Source: a bacterium (GTDB lineage Bacteria > Krumholzibacteriota > Krumholzibacteria > LZORAL124-64-63). From it: a stretch of 10,918 nucleotides of DNA. The notes below the pieces were generated by a model. The model saw only the letters and a list, made by a program, of their open reading frames with translations. It did no database searches and had not been told where the DNA came from. Of the stretch, positions 5,377-10,918 are shown in pieces; positions within the stretch are counted from its first letter, which is position 1, and each line of letters opens with the position of its first letter. A program made the position numbers and the translations under genes. Location: the NCBI GenBank assembly GCA_021767885.1, contig JAASSM010000020.1:1-10918 (forward strand), read 5' to 3'.

Positions 5377-5405
5377 AATGTAACAAGACAGCCCTCGCGG
5401 CACAA
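5377..5405 (-). promoter_or_regulatory. Predicted promoter for tRNA-Pro(GGG)
   Basis: The minus strand reads TTGTGC (5405-5400), a 17-bp spacer and TACATT (5382-5377, four of six matches). It is in the one AT-richer part of the merR-tRNA gap, between the merR stop codon and the leader hairpins. The gap 5323-5445 is explained by this promoter and the two hairpins; no merR terminator is evident. Confidence 0.5.
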
Positions 5406-5445
5406 GCGGATTCTCGGCCTCCGTTCGCCCACAGCCGCGGCCCGC

Positions 5446-5883
5446 TCAGCCCTCTGCGGTGTCGGCGCGGCCGGAGCGTCCGGCGGCGTCCTGCGAGCTG
5501 CGCCCGAGCCCGCGGACCAGGTCCCGGACCTCGGCCAGCTCCCGGCGGATCTCCGCCAGCTGGGCCGGCCGATCGAGCTGATCGAACGACAGCGCGAGCT
5601 GATCCGCCGCCGGCTCCTGGCCGCCGCCGCGGCGCCGGTCGGCCAGTTCCTGCCGTGCGCCGGCGATGCGGAAGCCGCGCTCGTAGAGCAGCTCGCGGAT
5701 GGCGAGGATCTGCTCGATGTCGCCGCGGCGGTAGCGGCGGGCGCCGCTGCGGTCCTTGCCCGGCCGCAGGCTGGGGAACTCGTTCTCCCAGTAGCGCAGG
5801 ACGTGGGCCTTGACCCCGGTCAGCTCGGCCACCTCGCCGATGGTGTAATAGAGCTTGCGGGAGAGGTCCAGCGGCTCGCTCAC
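5446..5883 (-). CDS. Small MerR-family regulator (MlrA-like HTH)
   Basis: Encodes 145 aa. A winged HTH of the MerR type is at about 12-70: [21 protein letters not shown], then [20 protein letters not shown] and [16 protein letters not shown]. The wording E-N-E-F-P-x-L-x-P is that of the MlrA/HTH_17-like MerR branch found beside tRNA-Pro and surE or ihfA in deltaproteobacteria. A short coiled-coil helix at about 103-125 should make the dimer. There is no effector-binding domain and no cysteine, so it does not look like a metal or redox sensor. The GTG at 5883 has GGAGG 8 nt upstream. It follows gpsA by 37 nt and is probably the last gene of the der-plsY-gpsA-merR run. Its target is unknown; the nearby tRNA and surE promoters are candidates. 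Confidence 0.88.
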   Translation of the reverse strand: MSEPLDLSRKLYYTIGEVAELTGVKAHVLRYWENEFPSLRPGKDRSGARRYRRGDIEQILAIRELLYERGFRIAGARQELADRRRGGGQEPAADQLALSFDQLDRPAQLAEIRRELAEVRDLVRGLGRSSQDAAGRSGRADTAEG

Positions 5884-5920
5884 GGCAGGTGCCTCCGGGT
5901 GAACGGGTTCCCGCGGCCGG

Positions 5921-6943
5921 TCACTTCTCCGGATCGGCCTCCGATCGCGGGACGCGGGACATGAGGTCGCGGATGGCCCGGATGGGCGGACGCTGCTTGA
6001 AGAGGACCTCGTGAACCGCTTTGACGATGGGAAGTTCTATACCAAACTTCTCGCCCAGCTTCAAGGCCGCAGGGGTCATGTAGAAGCCCTCCACCACCTG
6101 GGTGCTGTGCGCCAGGATGGCGGCCGGGTCCTCCTTGCCCAGGGCCACGGCCTCGCCGAAGTTCCGGTTGCGGCTGTGGCGGCTGATGCTGGTGGTGATC
6201 ATGTCGCCGATCCCGGCCAGTCCGTAGCAGGAATCCTGGCTGCCGCCCATGGCGACGGTGATGCGGACCAGCTCGGCCATGCCGCGCGTGAGCACCGTGC
6301 CGCGGGTGTTGTCGCCCATGCCCAGGCCGTCGCAGAGGCCCACCGCCACCGCGATGACGTTCTTGAAGCCCGAGGAGATCTCCACGCCAAGCATGTCGGG
6401 GTTGGTGTAGACGCGGAAGTAGGGCCCGGAGATCAGGCGTTGCCACTCCTCCCAGTCGAAGCCGGGGTCGCCGGCCAGGACCACGGCCGTGGGCATCTCC
6501 AGGGCCACCTCCTCGGCGTGGCTGGGGCCCAGCAGCACGGCCACGGGGTTGTCGCGATCGGCCTGGACCAGTTCCTCGCGGATCACCTCGCTGAGACGGT
6601 TGAGTGTGCCGGCCTCCAGCCCCTTGGCCAGGTTGACCACCGGTACCCCGGCCGGCAGCTGGGGCATGGCGGCCACCTTGGCGATGACCCCGCGCACCGC
6701 CTGGCTGGGCACCACCAGGAAGACGGCCTCCGCTCCCGAGAGCGCCACCTTCAGGTCCATGGTGGCCCCCACGTTGGGCGGCAGGCGGTGGTCGCCGAAG
6801 TACTCCGGATTGGTGGCGGTGCCGTTGATGCTGGCCACCTGGGTCTCGTCCACGCCCCACATGGCCACGTCGTCCCACTTGTGGGCCAGGTGCCGCGCGA
6901 AGGCGCAGCCCCAGCTGCCGGTTCCCAGGATGCAGGCTTTCAT
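5921..6943 (-). CDS. gpsA: Glycerol-3-phosphate dehydrogenase [NAD(P)+]
   Basis: Encodes 340 aa, the usual length. GpsA reduces dihydroxyacetone phosphate to sn-glycerol-3-phosphate, the backbone of phospholipids. The Rossmann motif GTGSWG is at 7-12, followed by Cys13 where Thr is common. N104-LAKGLE (104-110) carries K107, [11 protein letters not shown] is at 137-147, and the catalytic lysine K194 lies in [23 protein letters not shown] (212-225), AGIGDM (243-248) and SRNRNFGEA (257-265) are the C-terminal substrate-side motifs. The ATG at 6943 overlaps the plsY stop as ATGA, and AAGGA lies 9 nt upstream, inside plsY. Its product is needed by PlsY for the next step, so the coupling makes metabolic sense. 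Confidence 0.97.
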   Translation of the reverse strand: MKACILGTGSWGCAFARHLAHKWDDVAMWGVDETQVASINGTATNPEYFGDHRLPPNVGATMDLKVALSGAEAVFLVVPSQAVRGVIAKVAAMPQLPAGVPVVNLAKGLEAGTLNRLSEVIREELVQADRDNPVAVLLGPSHAEEVALEMPTAVVLAGDPGFDWEEWQRLISGPYFRVYTNPDMLGVEISSGFKNVIAVAVGLCDGLGMGDNTRGTVLTRGMAELVRITVAMGGSQDSCYGLAGIGDMITTSISRHSRNRNFGEAVALGKEDPAAILAHSTQVVEGFYMTPAALKLGEKFGIELPIVKAVHEVLFKQRPPIRAIRDLMSRVPRSEADPEK

Positions 6944-7653
6944 GAGCTCGGGTCCTTGGTCGGAGGTTCGGAATCGTGGGTGCCGGGGTCATCTCCGGAC
7001 GGCGACCCGGTCCCGGGCGAGCGCAGCTGCTGCTCGGTCCCCTCCCGCAGACGGCGGATGTTGGCCCGGTGGCGCCAGATCACCAGGCCGGCCACCACGG
7101 CCGAGAAGATGATCAGGGTGATGCTCGGCCCCCGCGAACGCAGCTCGAAGATGAGCACGGCCCAGGGGAACACCGCCGCGGCGCACAGCGAGCCCAGGGA
7201 GACGATGCGCGTGGCGATGAACACGGCCAGGAACACGGCGAAGGCCAGCAGGATGGGAAAGGGCTCGAGGATCAGGAACACCCCGAAGGTGGTGGCGATG
7301 CCCTTGCCGCCGCGGAAGCGCACGAACGGCGAGAAGCTGTGGCCCAGGATGGCCGCGGCGCCGGCGATGATCCGCCAGACGTCCCCGGTCAGGTGCAGCG
7401 GCAGCGGCTCGCCCCGCGGCACCTGACCCACCACCCAGGTCATCAGCAGCACGGCGGCCAGACCCTTGGCCACGTCCAGCAGCAGGCAGAGTCCGCCCCA
7501 GCCCTTGCCCAGGTTGCGGTAGACGTTGGTGGCGCCCAGGTTGCCGCTGCCGTGCTGCCGCAGGTCGATGCCCTTGACCCGCAGCCCGATCACCAGGCTG
7601 AACGGGATGGCGCCGAGCAGGTAGGCCGCCAGGAGGGTGGCGATCACGGTCAT
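6940..7653 (-). CDS. plsY: Acyl-phosphate:glycerol-3-phosphate acyltransferase
   Basis: Encodes 237 aa. PlsY is an integral membrane enzyme that moves the acyl chain from acyl-phosphate to glycerol-3-phosphate to give lysophosphatidate. The three family motifs are present: H-G-SGNLGATNVYR (34-46), F-RGGKGIATTFGV (113-125) and HRANIRRLREGTE (195-207). Hydrophobic helices lie at about 1-23, 54-77, 92-105, 125-150, 152-171 and 178-194. After residue 208 a polar, Ser/Gly/Asp-rich tail of about 30 residues extends beyond the usual end. The ATG at 7653 has AAAGGA 7 nt upstream. The 56-nt gap from der holds no visible promoter, so der-plsY-gpsA-merR is probably one mRNA. The acyl-phosphate maker PlsX is not in this window. 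Confidence 0.97.
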   Translation of the reverse strand: MTVIATLLAAYLLGAIPFSLVIGLRVKGIDLRQHGSGNLGATNVYRNLGKGWGGLCLLLDVAKGLAAVLLMTWVVGQVPRGEPLPLHLTGDVWRIIAGAAAILGHSFSPFVRFRGGKGIATTFGVFLILEPFPILLAFAVFLAVFIATRIVSLGSLCAAAVFPWAVLIFELRSRGPSITLIIFSAVVAGLVIWRHRANIRRLREGTEQQLRSPGTGSPSGDDPGTHDSEPPTKDPSS

Positions 7654-7709
7654 GACCCGGTCCTTTCTTGGCGTCCGGCGGCGGTCGGCGGCGATGCGCG
7701 GTCCGCGGC

Positions 7710-9026
<1,317 letters not shown>

Positions 9027-9069
9027 GGCTCCGGCGGCGCCGAGGCCGCGGGGTCGAGGGTGAGCGCCG

Positions 9070-9090
9070 GCCGCCGACGGAGGCGGCGGC
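9070..9090 (-). other. 7-bp hairpin in the der upstream gap
   Basis: GCCGCCG (9070-9076) and CGGCGGC (9084-9090) pair around 7 nt. It lies in the 129-nt gap between the DUF512 gene and der (9027-9155). No T-run follows, so it is not an intrinsic terminator. I cannot find a convincing promoter in this gap, although der may need one. Confidence 0.3.
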
Positions 9091-9155
9091 GCCGCGGGAC
9101 GCGTTCACTCGCAGCCGCAAATGACGCAACGACGTGGGCTTGCGAGGTGCGTAAC

Positions 9156-10475
9156 CTATTCCAGATCGGCCCAGAAGTCAACGAAGCCTTCCTCGTCCGG
9201 GACCAGCACCGCGTGGGGCTGATCGGCGGCGATCTGCTCGAGGGTGAGGTCGTCGAGGGTCAGGCCGTCGCTGTTGAACACGCGGGGCGAGAGGCAGACC
9301 GTCCGTCGCGGCTCCGGCGGCAAGGCCAGCACGGCGCGCCGCAGATCGCCGCCGGACAGGAGGCCCGCCACGGTGACGGTGTGGCCGTAGAACCGGTTCT
9401 CCACGCCGATCACCTCCAGCGGCGGACATCCCGCCGCCCGGAGGGCGGGCGCCAGCACGCGGTCGAATGCCCGGGCGGCGATGGTGCCGGTCAGGATGGT
9501 CAGCGGACGGCGTGGCATCCGCCCCTCCTGGTCCGCGGTCGCCAGGTCCGCCAGCCAGGCCTCCTCCAGGCGGCGCGTCAGGCCCACGCCGTTGTCCTCC
9601 TGGGGAAAGCCCACGTAGTGCCCGGCCTCCGGAAACGGGCGACCGGCCAGCAGGTAGAACTCGTCGCTCAGGTGCAGGAACGGCCCCTCCCAGGCGGCGG
9701 CGGCCTCCGCCTGCAGGGGGGCGACCTGGTCGATCACCGCGGCGGCGATCTCCGGCGTCACCGGATCCAGGCGCGCGAGGCCCTCGCGATGCGCGGTCAG
9801 GCCCACCGGGACCACGGCCAGGGAGGCCACGCCGCCCGCGCCCTCCTGCGGCCGTCGCAGCGCGAAGAGGTCGCGGAAGCTCCGTTCGAGGTGGGGCCCG
9901 TCGTTCCAGCCGGGGCAGAGCACGATCTGCGTGTGCAGCTCGATGCCGTTCTGGGCCAGGGCGCGCAGGACCTCGCAGACGTCGTACTGCCGCTTGATGC
10001 CCAGCATCCGCGTGCGGACCTCCGTGTCCGTGCAGTGCACGCTGACGAACAGCGGCGACATCTTCTGCTCGATCACCCGGGCCAGGCCCTTCTTCCCCAG
10101 GCTGGTCAGGGTGATGTAGTTGCCATAGAGGAAGCTGAACCGGTAGTCCTCGTCCTTGACGTAGATGGGCGGGCGCATGCCCTGCGGGTTCTGGTCGATG
10201 AAGCAGAAGACGCAGTTGCAGGCGCAGCGCTTGAACTCCATGGGCGCGAAGGTGCCCGTCAGCGCGTCGAGTGCGTGCGCGGGCAGCGAGAAGGCCACCT
10301 CCTGGCCGTCCTGGCGGCGGACCACCAGGTGCATGTCCTGGTCCTCGGGCTGGTAGTAGTAGAGATCGAGGACGTCCTCCACCGGACGGCCGTCCAGGTG
10401 GGTGAGCTGGTCGCCCTCCTGCCAGGCGTAGGCACGGTGATGAGGCGCGGGGAGGCTGCTGGTGATCGCGATCAT
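9156..10475 (-). CDS. DUF512-family radical SAM protein with PDZ-like N-terminus
   Basis: Encodes 439 aa. Order of parts: a PDZ-like segment at about 1-65 (WQEGDQLTHLDGRPVEDVLDLYY), a radical SAM region from about 82, and the DUF512 C-terminal domain from about 265 to the end (HLSDEFYLLAGRPFPEAG; LTILTGTIAA; VENRFYGHTVTVAGLLSGGD). The cluster motif C84-x3-C88-x2-C91 would bind a 4Fe-4S cluster; Cys86 is extra. CFIDQNPQGMR, KDEDYRFSFLYGNYITLT and FVSVHCTD are family hallmarks. The reaction is not known to me for any member; some are annotated as cyanobacterial-type FeS proteins (TIGR03279). Start choice is uncertain: ATG 10475 matches the family start but has no ribosome-binding site, while TTG 10511 (adding 12 residues) has GAGGAG 10 nt upstream. 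It is divergent from the NarI-like gene. Confidence 0.9.
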   Translation of the reverse strand: MIAITSSLPAPHHRAYAWQEGDQLTHLDGRPVEDVLDLYYYQPEDQDMHLVVRRQDGQEVAFSLPAHALDALTGTFAPMEFKRCACNCVFCFIDQNPQGMRPPIYVKDEDYRFSFLYGNYITLTSLGKKGLARVIEQKMSPLFVSVHCTDTEVRTRMLGIKRQYDVCEVLRALAQNGIELHTQIVLCPGWNDGPHLERSFRDLFALRRPQEGAGGVASLAVVPVGLTAHREGLARLDPVTPEIAAAVIDQVAPLQAEAAAAWEGPFLHLSDEFYLLAGRPFPEAGHYVGFPQEDNGVGLTRRLEEAWLADLATADQEGRMPRRPLTILTGTIAARAFDRVLAPALRAAGCPPLEVIGVENRFYGHTVTVAGLLSGGDLRRAVLALPPEPRRTVCLSPRVFNSDGLTLDDLTLEQIAADQPHAVLVPDEEGFVDFWADLE

Positions 10476-10481
10476 GGCGCA

Positions 10482-10511
10482 AGTATGGCGCCGGGCGCGG
10501 TCCTGGCGCAA
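10482..10511 (-). promoter_or_regulatory. Possible promoter giving a leaderless DUF512 mRNA
   Basis: The minus strand reads TTGCGC (10511-10506), an 18-bp spacer and CATACT (10487-10482, four of six matches to TATAAT). Transcription would start at or next to the A of the ATG at 10475, which has no ribosome-binding site. This competes with the TTG start at 10511, which would lie in the -35 box; the two readings exclude each other. Confidence 0.3.
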
Positions 10512-10546
10512 GGCCGCGGATCTCCTCGCGGGCCGCTGGGATTCCG

Positions 10547-10575
10547 TTGCCCGGAGCCATTCCGGGTGTTAAAAT
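10547..10575 (+). promoter_or_regulatory. Predicted promoter for the NarI-like gene
   Basis: TTGCCC (10547-10552), a 17-bp spacer and TAAAAT (10570-10575, five of six matches) on the plus strand. Transcription would begin at about 10582 and give a leader of about 44 nt. It is the only AT-rich patch in the divergent intergenic region (10476-10625). Confidence 0.55.
10550..10566. promoter_or_regulatory. 17-bp palindrome overlapping the divergent promoter
   Basis: CCCGGA (10550-10555) and TCCGGG (10561-10566) are exact inverted repeats around 5 nt. The left arm overlaps the -35 box and the rest fills the spacer of the plus-strand promoter, where a repressor would block RNA polymerase. It is a good operator candidate; the factor is unknown. 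Confidence 0.4.
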
Positions 10576-10625
10576 CGCAACATCGAGAGCCCATCCAGGC
10601 CCCGCCCCTGCTCCGGAGAACGCCC

Positions 10626-10918
10626 ATGCTCCTGCCTCCCCTCCTGCTCGCCGCCGCGGTACTGTTCTGCGTCGGGGCCGCCGTGGCGCGCGTCTGGCGC
10701 TACCATCGGCAGCCCGCGCACCTGCGCTGGGAACTCTATCCCGTGGCCCATGAGGGTGTCCGGGCCCGGTACGGCGGGTCGCACCTCGAGGAGCCGGAGC
10801 ACTGGCGCCGCCCGCGCCATCTCGACCACGCCGCCGCGCTGCGGGCCATGGCCGCCGAGATCGTCCTCCTCGAGGGGGTCCGGCGGCACAACCGACCGCT
10901 ATGGCGCTGGAGCTGGCC
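10626..10918 (+). CDS. 5' end of a NarI-like membrane cytochrome subunit (partial)
   Basis: The first 97 codons; the gene continues past the right edge. The ATG at 10626 has GGAG 7 nt upstream. Residues 3-22 form a membrane helix (LPPLLLAAAVLFCVGAAVAR). A conserved-looking loop follows: HLRWELYPVAHEG (32-44), RYGGSHLEEPEHW (47-59) with a basic RRPRH next, then a helix AEIVLLEGVRRHNRPLWRWSW (77-97). As I recall the family, this pattern (LRWELYPVxHE, YGGSYFEExxWW, then NRxLWxxSxPFH) is that of the 'respiratory nitrate reductase gamma/NarI-like' b-type cytochrome proteins that in many anaerobes precede an HdrD-like Fe-S protein, as in Tmc- or Dsr-type membrane complexes. The haem histidines would lie further downstream, outside the window. 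It probably starts an electron-transfer operon running rightwards. Confidence 0.65.
   Translation, partial: MLLPPLLLAAAVLFCVGAAVARVWRYHRQPAHLRWELYPVAHEGVRARYGGSHLEEPEHWRRPRHLDHAAALRAMAAEIVLLEGVRRHNRPLWRWSW

Noticed and set aside
5149..5403. N-terminal extension of the zinc-ribbon/TPR protein
   Set aside because: It translates tRNA-Pro(GGG) (the VAQSGSALAWGARGRGFKSRR-type phrase is a known tRNA artefact) and a terminator. The GTG at 5148 with AGGAGG is the real start.
4267..5964. Plus-strand open frame of 565 codons
   Set aside because: It is antisense to the TPR gene, tRNA-Pro(GGG) and merR, all with clear signatures. The product is compositionally biased and includes translated tRNA.
6011..7426. 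Plus-strand open frame of 471 codons
   Set aside because: It is antisense to gpsA and plsY, with His/Gly/Val-rich shadow composition and no motif.
9070..9090. Intrinsic terminator after the DUF512 gene
   Set aside because: The stem is good, but no T-run follows and it lies about 65 nt after the stop codon. It is listed only as a hairpin.
9178..10560. Second minus-strand frame of 460 codons over the radical SAM gene
   Set aside because: It is the shifted shadow of the DUF512 gene, which carries all the conserved motifs in the other frame.

Overview
This window is a GC-rich stretch of bacterial chromosome. The strong G/C third-position bias, the encoded CCA ends on all three tRNAs and the gene content point to a GC-rich, probably diderm bacterium. 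The order MerR regulator - tRNA-Pro - surE - pcm recalls deltaproteobacterial (Geobacter-like) chromosomes. Single-copy genes of this kind also occur in GC-rich FCB-group lineages such as Krumholzibacteriota or Eisenbacteria, so I do not fix the phylum. I see no mobile element, CRISPR array, phage gene or base-composition shift.

Almost everything is on the minus strand and is transcribed from right to left. From the right, the order is: a DUF512-type radical SAM protein; der (ribosome-assembly GTPase); plsY and gpsA (the two enzymes that make and first acylate glycerol-3-phosphate for phospholipids); a small MerR/MlrA-like regulator; tRNA-Pro(GGG) with its own promoter and an intrinsic terminator; then a tight four-gene unit of an uncharacterised zinc-ribbon/TPR protein, a family 2 glycosyltransferase, surE and pcm. 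After these come tRNA-Pro(CGG), apt, tRNA-Arg(CCU), a YfgM-like membrane-anchored TPR protein, and the first 28 codons of a probable small membrane protein that runs off the left edge.

The only plus-strand gene starts at 10626. It is divergent from the radical SAM gene and runs off the right edge. Its N-terminus resembles the NarI-like/'respiratory nitrate reductase gamma' membrane cytochrome subunits that often sit beside HdrD-like Fe-S proteins.

The genes are largely housekeeping: ribosome biogenesis (der), phospholipid entry (gpsA-plsY, joined by an ATGA overlap), nucleotide and protein repair or salvage (surE-pcm, joined by a GTGA overlap; apt) and decoding (three tRNAs). The intergenic regions hold more structure than usual: a perfect 11-bp inverted repeat, a tandem 10-bp repeat in a leader, two hairpins in a tRNA leader, a hairpin over a -35 box, and a 17-bp palindrome over a divergent promoter. 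No clearly new multi-gene system is visible. The least understood parts are the zinc-ribbon/TPR plus glycosyltransferase pair inserted ahead of surE-pcm, and the DUF512 radical SAM protein.
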